Below, piece by piece: positions 1-6,472 of a stretch of DNA of 27,398 bases. The stretch is taken from IMG/VR virus record IMGVR_UViG_3300024518_002863, positions 1 through 27,398 of that record; one strand, 5' to 3'. The DNA comes from a virus. Under the pieces are notes generated by a model. It was given only the letters and a program-made list of their open reading frames with translations, made no database searches and was not told the origin of the DNA. The first letter of the stretch is position 1. Every line of letters begins with the position of its first letter. Made by a program: the position numbers and the translations under genes.

Positions 1-33
1 ATTGCTGTGATACTTATTGGCGGGCATTACTAA
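1..33 (+). CDS. possible 3' end of an upstream gene (partial)
   Basis: Frame 1 is open from the window edge and reads IAVILIGGHY before a TAA at 31-33. The next gene begins about 20 bases later, which fits the tight packing of this operon. Ten residues are too few to identify anything, and an accidental open frame this short is quite possible. Confidence 0.25.
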   Translation: MAVILIGGHY

Positions 34-54
34 ATGACTTGTGGAAGGGATAAC

Positions 55-702
55 ATGAGCGAAGCACCGAAAGAGTATTGTGATATATGTGACGAGGCAA
101 CCTGTAATAGTGGGCGTGGAGAGGATTCGTTATACATCGAAATTGAAAACAACGAGATCGGTCCGTTATGTCAAAAATGTTTTGATTTAGCCTATACACA
201 GCTTGCCCTTGTGGATGCAAACAAACGCGCAGAAAAGGCCGAGGCGCAGCTGGCCGAAGCTAACAAGAAAATCAATGGAATGAAAAGCCAGGTGTTCGCC
301 GCAAAGATGCACATGATTGACGGCGTAGTTAATAATCTTAACACACTAATGCTTTTCAAGGATGAGTTGAATACAAACTATTCAGATATAGAAGGAATGG
401 AATCTGTCAACGTTTTTACAGGAATGATGGCCACATCATTTGCGCTCCTGCTAGACCACCCAGATGCAGAAAATTGCATAGAGATGCCTGTCATCAAAGA
501 AGGGGAGCTCTATTGCACATTTAATGTGACACGCGCAAACGGCAAAACAATGGCCGAGCTCAGGGACAAGGCCGAGGCGCAATTGCAGGAGATTGCTAGG
601 GCGTGGAAAACAGCGAACGACGGAATGATTTTTCTAAGTTCGGATGCCAATCCACTTACAAGGGTGTATGATCTAATCGCAGCAATCAAGCTGGAGGGGT
701 AG
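55..702 (+). CDS. zinc-ribbon/coiled-coil phage protein, unknown function
   Basis: The product has 215 residues and I do not recognise it. The N-terminus carries a CxxC pair (YCDIC) and a second CxxC (LCQKC) about 30 residues later, which looks like a small treble-clef or ribbon zinc site. An Ala/Glu/Lys-rich stretch at about residues 55-80 (containing KRAEKAEAQLAEANKK) is a likely coiled coil, and a similar AEAQLQEI segment recurs near residue 175. An in-frame ATG at 34 has no ribosome binding site. The ATG at 55 follows GGAAGGGA with proper spacing and is preferred. It heads a run of small overlapping genes leading to SSB, so an early DNA-metabolism or regulatory role is plausible but unproven. 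Confidence 0.8.
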   Translation: MSEAPKEYCDICDEATCNSGRGEDSLYIEIENNEIGPLCQKCFDLAYTQLALVDANKRAEKAEAQLAEANKKINGMKSQVFAAKMHMIDGVVNNLNTLMLFKDELNTNYSDIEGMESVNVFTGMMATSFALLLDHPDAENCIEMPVIKEGELYCTFNVTRANGKTMAELRDKAEAQLQEIARAWKTANDGMIFLSSDANPLTRVYDLIAAIKLEG

Positions 703-705
703 AAA

Positions 706-906
706 GTGCCGTGGCGCTTGAGAACGAAACTGGTGAGAGCAATCCTTTACGCATTTGCGCAGCACTTGGAAGACAAAGCGCCAGACATGACAACGACAGG
801 AGACAAGCTCAAAGCCGTTGAAAAGTTTGTGCACTTTGAGAAATGGAACACAAAAGAGATCAGGCGAGCAATGAGAAACTTTAAGCGAGGAGACGACAGT
901 GAGTGA
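706..906 (+). CDS. small basic hypothetical protein
   Basis: The product has 66 residues and is rich in Arg and Lys. The GTG start at 706 follows a strong GGAGGGG (693-699) and lies three bases after the preceding stop, so the two genes look translationally coupled. The end overlaps the next gene by eight bases. The predicted fold is mostly helical, with a C-terminal run resembling KEIRRAMRNFKRG. No family is recognised; nucleic-acid contact is possible from the charge but is only inference. Confidence 0.65.
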   Translation: MPWRLRTKLVRAILYAFAQHLEDKAPDMTTTGDKLKAVEKFVHFEKWNTKEIRRAMRNFKRGDDSE

Positions 907-1366
907 ATGGAAAAAAGCCAGGGGCGATTGGCTCGCCTATCCGGTCGGCGCAATGGCGAGAACAGTATCAAAGGGCGAATACTGGAAACGCGTTCCAAGT
1001 GGCTGGCGGTTCCGAGTTGGACATGTGCGACAAGTTCCAGGAACATGCACAGAGGTAAGAGTTCCCGAGTTGCGTGTCTGTGCTCGTGACGGGTGCAGTG
1101 AGACATTTTTCGAGAGAACGTATGGCAACAATGAACAAAAGTATTGCCACCCAAAATGCAAACATACGGAATGGCTCAAGCATCAGGGCAAAAAGGGCAA
1201 TGAGCGCGGGGATGCTAAACGCTTCAGCAAGGGCGATTCTGCCTATGAGTTATTCGCTTTTGCGGGTGGCACGGAAGAGGGCTCCCGTTTGTATCTTGAC
1301 AGGGTGAAAGCAAACACAGAACGCTCGCACAAAGATAAGCGGGCTAAATGCGAGGTCTACTTATGA
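899..1366 (+). CDS. zinc-finger-like hypothetical protein
   Basis: The product has 155 residues. It contains C61-x4-C66 and C83-x3-C87 separated by an aromatic stretch (FFERTYGNNEQKYCHPKC), the pattern of small zinc fingers that resemble CGNR or recombination-associated fingers. The rest is strongly basic. The start is GTG at 899, overlapping the previous stop by eight bases, with AAGCGAGGAGACG upstream as ribosome binding site. The gene ends in a TATGA overlap with the next one. DNA or RNA binding is likely from the finger and the charge; no specific function can be assigned. Confidence 0.7.
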   Translation: MSEWKKARGDWLAYPVGAMARTVSKGEYWKRVPSGWRFRVGHVRQVPGTCTEVRVPELRVCARDGCSETFFERTYGNNEQKYCHPKCKHTEWLKHQGKKGNERGDAKRFSKGDSAYELFAFAGGTEEGSRLYLDRVKANTERSHKDKRAKCEVYL

Positions 1367-1536
1367 ACATCATGAATCCGTTTTTTAACGTTATTGGAAT
1401 GGCGCTATGCCTGTTAAGTTTTGCGCAATCTGGGGCCGTTGATGCATGGGGCGGCTTCATCGCTGGCCTGTCTTGCGTAGGCATTGCACAGCTTGCAAAA
1501 ATCGCTAAAACTTTGGAGGCAAAAGATGGTAAATAA
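1363..1536 (+). CDS. small two-helix membrane protein
   Basis: The product has 57 residues. The chosen ATG at 1363 overlaps the previous stop (ATGA) and has GAGG seven bases upstream; an in-frame ATG at 1348 has no such site. Residues about 7-24 and 30-47 are hydrophobic (FFNVIGMALCLLSFA and GGFIAGLSCVGIAQLA), suggesting a helical hairpin in the inner membrane with a charged tail. It overlaps the SSB start. The function is unknown; short phage early membrane proteins often modify host envelope or exclusion functions, but nothing here shows which. Confidence 0.6.
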   Translation: MNIMNPFFNVIGMALCLLSFAQSGAVDAWGGFIAGLSCVGIAQLAKIAKTLEAKDGK

Positions 1537-1963
1537 GGTAATCCTACTAGGCAAACTTGGCAAAGATCCAGAGTTCAAGACAACGCAATCAGGCATGAGC
1601 CTTGCCAAGTTCTCACTTGCAACCACGGAAAAGCGCAAGAATCAGCAAGGGGAATTGCAGGAGTCAACCGAGTGGCACCGGATAACCTGCTGGGCACGCC
1701 AGGCCGAAATTGCCCGAGACTATTTGCGCAAGGGGTCCAAGGTTTATCTGGAAGGGCGGATCCATTATGACAGCTATGAGAATAAGGAAGGGCACAAGGT
1801 TTACACTACGGACATAATTGCTCATACGTTCCAGATGCTTTCGGGTCGGCAGGAGTCACCGCAGGGACAGCAGCAGGCACCACAAGAAAGGGCACCGGGG
1901 CCAGTGGCAGGTACTAATAACGAGAAACGGTATGGCTATGATAGCTCAGATCTTCCATTTTGA
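1526..1963 (+). CDS. ssb: single-stranded DNA-binding protein (SSB)
   Basis: The product has 145 residues and is a bacterial-type SSB that coats single-stranded DNA during replication and recombination. The N-terminal OB-fold is recognisable from NKVILLGKLGKDPE, the conserved aromatic stretch STEWHRITCWARQAE and KGSKVYLEGRIHYDSYE. A Gln/Pro-rich flexible linker follows. The protein ends in DSSDLPF, the acidic tip that docks partner proteins. The start at 1526 has GGAGG at correct spacing; an upstream in-frame ATG at 1484 lies inside the preceding gene and would add unrelated residues. The stop overlaps the TTG start of the methyltransferase, so the two are probably co-translated. This is the clearest DNA-replication gene in the left part of the window. 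Confidence 0.96.
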   Translation: MVNKVILLGKLGKDPEFKTTQSGMSLAKFSLATTEKRKNQQGELQESTEWHRITCWARQAEIARDYLRKGSKVYLEGRIHYDSYENKEGHKVYTTDIIAHTFQMLSGRQESPQGQQQAPQERAPGPVAGTNNEKRYGYDSSDLPF

Positions 1964-2616
1964 GCGCGGTCGAATTGATCCAGGGCGATTGTATGGATTA
2001 CTTGCGGGAATTGACGGATAATGCGTTTGAGCTGGCCATTGTTGACCCTCCGTATAATGTTGGAGCTTCAGATGGTAATTTTGGCTCGCGCGCAAGTTGT
2101 GCATCATACAAAGATCCAAAAATGCACCACTACTCAAACCATGATTCTACACCAGGGCCGGAGTATTTTAAACAACTTTTCAGGGTGTCACAAAATCAAA
2201 TAATTTGGGGGAGTAACTATTATCCAGAGAACTTGCACCATAGTGGAGCTATTGTTTGGGATAAACTTACCACTGGGCCATTGTCTGATTGTGAGATAGC
2301 GTTCCAGTCTTTCTCTAAACTGGTTACAAAATTTACATCTCAATGGAGTGGGTTTAAGAAAGGGGGGGAGACCAAGAACCACAAAATCAGGGTTCACCCA
2401 AACCAAAAGCCAGTAAAGCTCTACAAGTGGCTCCTGACCAACTACGCAAAAGAGGGCGACCGAATACTCGATACTCACCTTGGAAGCGGTTCCAGTGCCA
2501 TAGCAGCACACGAGCTGGGCTTTGATTTTGTGGGCATTGAACTAGATGAGGACTACTTCAAAGTGGCGCAGAAACGATTTAAGCAAATGACAGCCCAAAA
2601 GGATCTGTTCCGGTAA
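1960..2616 (+). CDS. DNA adenine/N4-cytosine methyltransferase, beta class (orphan)
   Basis: The product has 218 residues and transfers methyl from S-adenosylmethionine to an exocyclic amino group of adenine or cytosine in DNA. The catalytic motif DPPYN lies at about residues 29-33, and the AdoMet-binding motif LGSG lies near the C-terminus (about 174-177), followed by VGIELDEDYF. This order (catalytic motif, target recognition region, AdoMet motif) is the beta class. The start is taken as TTG at 1960 overlapping the SSB stop, because the first ATG (1993) would remove the conserved LIQGD opening strand. No restriction enzyme partner is adjacent, so it is probably an orphan enzyme for protection from host restriction or for regulation. 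A terminator follows directly. Confidence 0.93.
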   Translation: MSAVELIQGDCMDYLRELTDNAFELAIVDPPYNVGASDGNFGSRASCASYKDPKMHHYSNHDSTPGPEYFKQLFRVSQNQIIWGSNYYPENLHHSGAIVWDKLTTGPLSDCEIAFQSFSKLVTKFTSQWSGFKKGGETKNHKIRVHPNQKPVKLYKWLLTNYAKEGDRILDTHLGSGSSAIAAHELGFDFVGIELDEDYFKVAQKRFKQMTAQKDLFR

Positions 2617-2637
2617 ACTATCCAGCATCTAAACTTT

Positions 2638-2659
2638 GCCTCCGAAAGGGGGCTTTTTT
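2638..2659 (+). terminator. rho-independent terminator after the SSB-methyltransferase operon
   Basis: GCCTCC (2638-2643), a GAAA tetraloop (2644-2647) and GGGGGC (2648-2653) form a six-base-pair stem with one G-T wobble. Six T residues follow (2654-2659). It lies 22 bases after the methyltransferase stop and has the classic intrinsic terminator form. Confidence 0.9.
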
Positions 2660-2718
2660 GTTTGCAATCAACAATCATAAACACTAAGTTCACATAAACC
2701 GTAAACAATGGAGGCATA

Positions 2719-2898
2719 ATGCCAGAGGTATTGAAATATGTTCAGATCACGCAAGCCACAGTTGAAGCGGTGCGGCGACTGAAAACAACGATCAGAACAT
2801 TCAAATACGACATTATTGAGCAGGCTGTTCTTGACTTTGAACGCAAGCAAGATCAAGCAAAGGTTAAAGCAGCAAGAACCAGACGAGAAAACACATGA
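2719..2898 (+). CDS. small ribbon-helix-helix-like protein
   Basis: The product has 59 residues, MPEVLKYVQITQATVEAV at the start, ending in ERKQ and a basic tail. The short N-terminal strand (KYVQIT) followed by two helices (VEAVRRLK and DIIEQAVLDFERK) fits the Arc/CopG ribbon-helix-helix layout of small DNA-binding dimers. A good GGAGG site precedes the ATG. Its leader (GGAGGCATaATGCCAGA) nearly matches the leader of the gene at 24822, which encodes a clearer ribbon-helix-helix protein, so the two may be distant paralogues. It opens a new transcription unit after the terminator, and its stop overlaps the HNH start (ATGA). The DNA-binding role is inferred from pattern only. Confidence 0.7.
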   Translation: MPEVLKYVQITQATVEAVRRLKTTIRTFKYDIIEQAVLDFERKQDQAKVKAARTRRENT

Positions 2899-3467
2899 AA
2901 CGCAAGCCACTGGGGAAGCGGCTCAGGTTCTCAATCTTTGAACGCGACTGCTTTACTTGTCAATATTGCGGGAAAACTCCGCCCGAAATTGTACTTGTCA
3001 TTGATCACATTTTACCTGTTGCCAGTGGCGGAACAAACGACAAAGAGAACTTGCGCACATCTTGCGAGGCTTGCAACCAGGGAAAGCACTCAAAGGTGCT
3101 TGGAACCGATACGGTAAACCCGATGGAAGCCCTTCGGAGGCATCAGGAGCTTTCAGAAGAACAGATACTCGCGGAGCAGCTTGCAGAGGCGATCAAGGTT
3201 AGGGAAGAGACACGGGAGAAGATTGTCAATTTGCTTTGTGGGAAAATTGACAGGACAGTGTGCAAAAAGCGAAACGTCACAACCATAATCAATGCAATAA
3301 ATGAGTTCGGCGTAGAGAGTGCATTAAGCTGGCTTGATATTGCAGCGAATACAGTTGCTCACAATCACCCAAACCCACCAAATGAAACAGACCTAATCAA
3401 ATACTTTTGCGGAATAGCTGGAAACAGGCGCAGGGAAGTATTGAACGAAAGGTACCCACTTGGATGA
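2895..3467 (+). CDS. HNH endonuclease
   Basis: The product has 190 residues. The N-terminal HNH nuclease domain (about residues 10-65) is complete: zinc-binding CxxC at 22-25 and CxxC at 57-60, the catalytic DH pair at 37-38 (VIDHILPVASGG), then the conserved Asn residues at 52 (ENLRTSC) and 61 (ACNQGK). The C-terminal ~120 residues are helical and unassigned. HNH enzymes nick or cut DNA; phages use them in packaging, in recombination or as homing enzymes. Being locked into an operon with a start-stop overlap at both ends argues for a resident phage function rather than a free-standing homing gene. Confidence 0.92.
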   Translation: MKRKPLGKRLRFSIFERDCFTCQYCGKTPPEIVLVIDHILPVASGGTNDKENLRTSCEACNQGKHSKVLGTDTVNPMEALRRHQELSEEQILAEQLAEAIKVREETREKIVNLLCGKIDRTVCKKRNVTTIINAINEFGVESALSWLDIAANTVAHNHPNPPNETDLIKYFCGIAGNRRREVLNERYPLG

Positions 3468-4438
3468 GAGCTAGAAACATCAAACCTGCATTCTTTCTTG
3501 ATGATGATATTCTCGAACTAGAACCGCTTGAAAGGATTTTCTTTGCTGGTCTTTGGTGCGCATCCGATGGATATGGCAGGCTCGTGAATAAGCCAAAACA
3601 GCTCAAGCGAACAATCTTGCCCGATGATGAATTTGATGCAGGGCGGGCACTTAAACGAATGCACGAGATAGGGATTGTCATTTTATACAGTATAAACGGG
3701 ATAGACCTAATGCAGATCGCAGGATTCCAAAGGCACCAAAGCCCAATGATGAACGAAAAGAATGCAGGCAGTCAAATTCCCTGTCCTACTGGCTTCACAG
3801 ACAAATACGGGCCAAAGATGAAGGACGCAAAAGGCAAGTATTCCATACCAATTCCACACCCAATAAAGGATGAGTACAAGACTAGTACAGTACCAGTACA
3901 AAACGGCTCTTGTCTTAGTCGGGATGATGTTAAGATATTAGGATGTTCTGATATTACGATTCCTGATATTAAGAATCATGATAATTATGATAATCCGAAG
4001 TACAGTCCTGAAACACTCCCACACCAAACTCCAGCCATGAGCGAAAACTCAACGCACTATTTCGAAGCGTGCAGGCACTACCAAAAACCAAACGTGGACA
4101 AGCTCTATCTGGCCCGCAACGAAACCCAAGCCAAAACAGTCGAAACCATCGACAAATGGCACGCTGCCGGACTAATGAAAATCAAACCTGGCTATCTAGC
4201 CGCCGCAAAGTGCCAAGTTTTAACCGAGTATGCCTACAAAAACGCAGATGCAGTCATCAGGGCGTGCAAGGCGAGCGACTTTTGCCGGAACAACTGGCCA
4301 TTCTCAAGGGCGTTCAAGCCTAAAAACGTGAGTCAGTTGATTGTCGGCGAATATGCACAGGTCAGCAAGGAAGAGGCCGAGCTTGGGAAAACGCAGAAGG
4401 CATACACAACAGGAATGAATCGGTCGCAGCCGAGATGA
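3464..4438 (+). CDS. phage replication initiator/replisome organiser with internal origin
   Basis: The product has 324 residues. The N-terminal ~110 residues (RARNIKPAFFLDDDILELEP, then IFFAGLWCASDGYGRL and KRTILPDDEFD) match the winged-helix N-terminal domain common to phage replication proteins. A low-complexity linker (about residues 125-190) is encoded by an iteron-like and AT-rich stretch. A helical C-terminal domain (about 190-310) follows, a layout recalling lambda O. The preferred ATG at 3464 overlaps the HNH stop; an upstream in-frame start at 3407 would lie inside the HNH gene. I infer that it binds the internal origin and recruits a helicase or loader, which is not encoded in the window. 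Helicase-loading itself is not visible in the sequence. Confidence 0.82.
   Translation: MRARNIKPAFFLDDDILELEPLERIFFAGLWCASDGYGRLVNKPKQLKRTILPDDEFDAGRALKRMHEIGIVILYSINGIDLMQIAGFQRHQSPMMNEKNAGSQIPCPTGFTDKYGPKMKDAKGKYSIPIPHPIKDEYKTSTVPVQNGSCLSRDDVKILGCSDITIPDIKNHDNYDNPKYSPETLPHQTPAMSENSTHYFEACRHYQKPNVDKLYLARNETQAKTVETIDKWHAAGLMKIKPGYLAAAKCQVLTEYAYKNADAVIRACKASDFCRNNWPFSRAFKPKNVSQLIVGEYAQVSKEEAELGKTQKAYTTGMNRSQPR
3872..3904 (+). repeat. three 11-bp iterons (nAGTACAnnAC) inside the initiator gene
   Basis: Three consecutive 11-mers, GAGTACAAGAC, TAGTACAGTAC and CAGTACAAAAC, occupy 3872-3904. The AGTACA cores start at 3873, 3884 and 3895, exactly one helical turn apart. A fourth AGTACA core is at 3999-4004, beyond the AT-rich segment. 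Such spacing is typical of initiator-binding iterons; binding by the host gene's own product is inference. Confidence 0.7.
3931..3994 (+). other. AT-rich repeat segment, candidate DNA unwinding element of the origin
   Basis: Three copies of GATATTA (3934, 3950, 3965; spacing 16 and 15) are followed by two copies of ATGATAAT (3978 and 3987, nine bases apart). The segment is strikingly AT-rich compared with flanking coding sequence and directly follows the iterons. The combination matches the iteron plus unwinding-element plan of the lambda-type origin within the initiator gene. Confidence 0.6.
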
Positions 4439-4466
4439 CAAAACAGGAAATAACACAGGAGGCCAG

Positions 4467-4694
4467 ATGTACACCACGCAACACATAAAAGCCCAAGGCG
4501 GCACACTGGAAGAGCTGGAGCAGGCCATTGCCAATATTCGCAAGATGTCAAAAGGGGCAAAGGTTGAAATTTCGTTTAACTTTAACGCGCCAGACCAGAA
4601 AGACAATGATATTGAACTATTCGCTGAGTGGGATCAGGCAGAGAATGCCGCAGGATCGTATTTCATATACCCAGACGGCACAGAAATAGCATAA
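4467..4694 (+). CDS. hypothetical protein, 75 aa
   Basis: A perfect AGGAGG lies just before the ATG, making this a well-supported gene. The product is acidic in its C-terminal half (ELFAEWDQAENAAGSYFIYP) with an N-terminal helix (TLEELEQAIANIRKM) and a central strand. The fold looks like a small alpha/beta domain. No family is recognised. It follows the replication initiator by 28 bases and probably shares its transcript. Confidence 0.7.
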   Translation: MYTTQHIKAQGGTLEELEQAIANIRKMSKGAKVEISFNFNAPDQKDNDIELFAEWDQAENAAGSYFIYPDGTEIA

Positions 4695-4746
4695 CCCATA
4701 CCAGCACATGGATAAAGAATTTAAATCGCTTAGAAGGGCTTAAAAC

Positions 4747-4983
4747 ATGAACAAACCCGAATACGACCACGAGCTGAAGTTGCAGATGTCACAGTTTCAA
4801 CCAGCAATTGAAGGGAAACTCAAGCAAATTAAAGTCCAGACTCATGGAGAAGTGTTCAAGATCGGGCAGAACGTCCTGTTCAAAGAGTGGAACCCGGCGG
4901 GGGGATATTCTGACAGGGCTTTCTCCACAAAGATTTTAGGGATTGCCTATTGCGGGGAAACGGCACTTTTGGCGGTGAAATGA
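4747..4983 (+). CDS. hypothetical protein, 78 aa
   Basis: AGAAGGG about eight bases upstream supports the ATG at 4747. The product is Lys-rich with a central beta-rich stretch (GEVFKIGQNVLFKEWNPAGG, then TKILGIAYCGE), resembling a small SH3- or Tudor-like barrel, but no family is recognised. It sits in a row of small unknown genes downstream of the replication initiator. Confidence 0.65.
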   Translation: MNKPEYDHELKLQMSQFQPAIEGKLKQIKVQTHGEVFKIGQNVLFKEWNPAGGYSDRAFSTKILGIAYCGETALLAVK

Positions 4984-4996
4984 AACTGGGTGAACG

Positions 4997-5302
4997 ATGA
5001 GCACAAGAGCATCTATCAAATTTACAGACGCAGATGATACATATTTTGTTTACAGGAGATGCGACGGATTCCCGGATGAGGTTCTTGCAGATATTAATTC
5101 AGTAATTGTCATTGCAAAGGGGCGCTGGTCTGGATCAGAAGCGGGCCAACTTGTAGCGCTATTTTTTGCATATACAGGAGATGCCAACATGAGGCTCCAG
5201 CATTATGAACTTACATCCTGCGTTCATGGTGATGAGAGCTACGAATATCTTGTTGATTATGACGAATCTGACGGCACATGGAAAGCAGAGGTTGTTGAAT
5301 AA
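4997..5302 (+). CDS. conserved phage protein (MSTRASIKFTD type), unknown function
   Basis: The product has 101 residues. The opening MSTRASIKFTDADDTYFVYR, the motif CDGFPDEVL, the central KGRWSGSEAGQLVALF and the later VHGDESYEYLVDYD are a pattern I recall from small phage and prophage proteins annotated only as hypothetical. It appears to be a compact alpha/beta domain. GGGTGA precedes the start, and the stop overlaps the next start (TAATG). The role is unknown; its place among accessory early genes suggests host interaction, as inference only. Confidence 0.75.
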   Translation: MSTRASIKFTDADDTYFVYRRCDGFPDEVLADINSVIVIAKGRWSGSEAGQLVALFFAYTGDANMRLQHYELTSCVHGDESYEYLVDYDESDGTWKAEVVE

Positions 5303-5484
5303 TGAAAACCTACAAAGTTATTCGATTCGCGGGAGCAGTTTGGCGCACTGTGTACCAAAACGAAGCCTTTCTCAAGGCAAAGGTCTACTATAACGCGGAA
5401 ACCACAGCGCGGCCAGGGGAGAAAATACAGCTTGTCGATCCTGAAGGGAAGCCGATCAAGCAAAATTTCAGCTATGGGGGCTAA
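5302..5484 (+). CDS. hypothetical protein, 60 aa
   Basis: The ATG overlaps the preceding TAA by one base (TAATG), indicating translational coupling. The short, basic, beta-rich product starts MKTYKVIRFAGAVWRTVYQ and ends NFSYGG. No family is recognised. It is the third of a coupled run of small genes (4997-5733). Confidence 0.6.
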   Translation: MKTYKVIRFAGAVWRTVYQNEAFLKAKVYYNAETTARPGEKIQLVDPEGKPIKQNFSYGG

Positions 5485-5487
5485 GTG

Positions 5488-5733
5488 ATGGACACAAAAT
5501 GCGACGAGGACGGAGTCCCTTTGTTTGTGCAGAAAATCGCCTACTTGTATAGTGGGATGCTTTTTCGTGTAAGACTTTTCAACGGCAATGTTATGGTGTT
5601 TTGTGTGGGAAGTGTTCTGCCTGGTGTTGGACTTATGGACAGGCCAAACGAGAGGCAAATGGAGCTTGCTGCTGACATTATTGGTAGGCGGCTAGAGGCG
5701 GGAATGTTTAGAAACTCGCTCAGGTGGAGATAA
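5488..5733 (+). CDS. hypothetical protein, 81 aa
   Basis: GGGGG (5476-5480) lies seven bases before the ATG at 5488, favouring it over a GTG at 5485. The product has a hydrophobic beta-rich core (LYSGMLFRVRLFNGNVMVFC) and a helical C-terminus (ERQMELAADIIGRRLEAG). No family is recognised. The stop overlaps the next start (TAATG). Confidence 0.6.
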   Translation: MDTKCDEDGVPLFVQKIAYLYSGMLFRVRLFNGNVMVFCVGSVLPGVGLMDRPNERQMELAADIIGRRLEAGMFRNSLRWR

Positions 5734-6041
5734 TGGGCCACACCAAAACCAAAGTAGACAAGAACCAGCGGCTCATTATGGATTGGCTCATTGCAGCCGG
5801 AGCAACTGTTGACAGCTTAGCGGCGTGTGGTAAGGGGATCCCTGATTTATTGGTGGGCTTTCGCGGGCTTAATATCTTGCTCGAGGTGAAAAATCCGGAC
5901 ATGCCACCTTCAAAGCGGGTACTTACGCCAGATCAGGTTACTTGGCACGCGAAACACGGCGGACAGGTGGCGGTAGTGGAGACGGTGATGGACGTTATGC
6001 AGGTTTTGGCAATTTGTAACGGGAAAAGGCGAGGGAGGTGA
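5733..6041 (+). CDS. VRR-NUC / Holliday-junction-resolvase-like nuclease
   Basis: The product has 102 residues. It shows the PD-(D/E)xK core of small phage resolvase-like VRR-NUC proteins: GIPDLLVGF (catalytic Asp near residue 38), then LLEVKNP (Glu 51 and Lys 53), then a downstream Gln (LTPDQVTWHAKHGGQVAVV) and the usual C-terminal strand. The metal-binding residues appear intact. Such enzymes cut branched DNA during recombination or before packaging. GTGGAG precedes the ATG at 5733. An alternative GTG at 5724 would add three residues and is less likely. The last early gene of known fold before packaging, it could resolve junctions ahead of TerL. Confidence 0.82.
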   Translation: MGHTKTKVDKNQRLIMDWLIAAGATVDSLAACGKGIPDLLVGFRGLNILLEVKNPDMPPSKRVLTPDQVTWHAKHGGQVAVVETVMDVMQVLAICNGKRRGR

Positions 6042-6044
6042 GGG

Positions 6045-6185
6045 ATGAAAGATGCGGAATCTTTTGAAATAATCCTGAAGCAATTCGAGGCTTCAATGGA
6101 GCGGCTGAGAAAATGGCTCATGGAGAAAGTCGTTATCCATCAACCGTTTATCGGGCGCAAGAGTTACAAGGGAATGAACAATTAG
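6045..6185 (+). CDS. small helical hypothetical protein, 46 aa
   Basis: A strong GGGAGGTGAGGG precedes the ATG at 6045. The product begins MKDAESFEIILKQFEAS and continues with an amphipathic helix (MERLRKWLMEKVV) and a basic tail. It begins four bases after the nuclease stop. No family is recognised; the ribosome binding site and packing are the main evidence. Confidence 0.55.
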   Translation: MKDAESFEIILKQFEASMERLRKWLMEKVVIHQPFIGRKSYKGMNN

Positions 6186-6196
6186 CGGGAGGAATG

Positions 6197-6358
6197 ATGG
6201 ACAAGGAAACGCAGGCGATCAGGGACAAGCTTTGGGTCGAGGTGTATACGAGCGCAGAGAAAAGGCATTCAACAACACCGGCATACTGTGTCGCAAGGGC
6301 AGATGATGCCGTGAAAGCCTTTGACAACAGGGAAAAACCGAAAAGCGAGAACGAGTAG
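6197..6358 (+). CDS. small hypothetical phage protein, 53 aa
   Basis: GGGAGG (6187-6192) lies four bases before the ATG at 6197; an adjacent ATG at 6194 is too close. The sequence (KLWVEVYTSAEKRHSTTPAY, then ARADDAVKAFDNRE) resembles short helical proteins often found next to phage packaging genes, which carry an Ala-rich DDAVKAFD-like helix. The function is unknown. Confidence 0.6.
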   Translation: MDKETQAIRDKLWVEVYTSAEKRHSTTPAYCVARADDAVKAFDNREKPKSENE

Positions 6359-6408
6359 AAATTGCCAAAGCGCAAGAAAGATTCCATGTGGAACGGTCCA
6401 AAGTAGCT

Positions 6409-6438
6409 CTAAACTATTTTGGGCCATTTTTAGTATAG
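6409..6438. repeat. imperfect dyad upstream of the packaging operon
   Basis: CTAAACTA (6409-6416) and TAGTATAG (6431-6438) form an inverted repeat with seven of eight pairs, separated by 14 bases. It lies in the only real gap (6359-6472) between the early genes and the late operon, and contains a TATAGT that could be a -10 element, though no matching -35 is visible. It could be an operator or weak terminator for the late operon. Confidence 0.35.
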
Positions 6439-6472
6439 TGCAGGCGAGGAACTGTAAAACATAGAGAGAGCA

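Noticed and set aside
747-1154. Open frame of 135 residues on the minus strand
   Set aside because: It lies opposite two well-packed rightward genes with good ribosome binding sites, has an unnatural Cys/His/Arg-rich composition and no start signal; it is an antisense shadow.
3872-3904. Short regular repeats as a CRISPR array
   Set aside because: The unit is only 11 bp with no spacers and lies inside a coding gene; iterons explain it better.
4435-4488. 17-codon frame starting in the stop of the replication initiator
   Set aside because: It overlaps the better-supported gene at 4467 and is too short and featureless; at most a coupling leader.
6434-6439. TATAGT as a late promoter -10 element
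   Set aside because: The sequence 16-18 bases upstream (around 6410-6417) has no -35 likeness, so a sigma70 promoter is not supported, although another promoter type remains possible.
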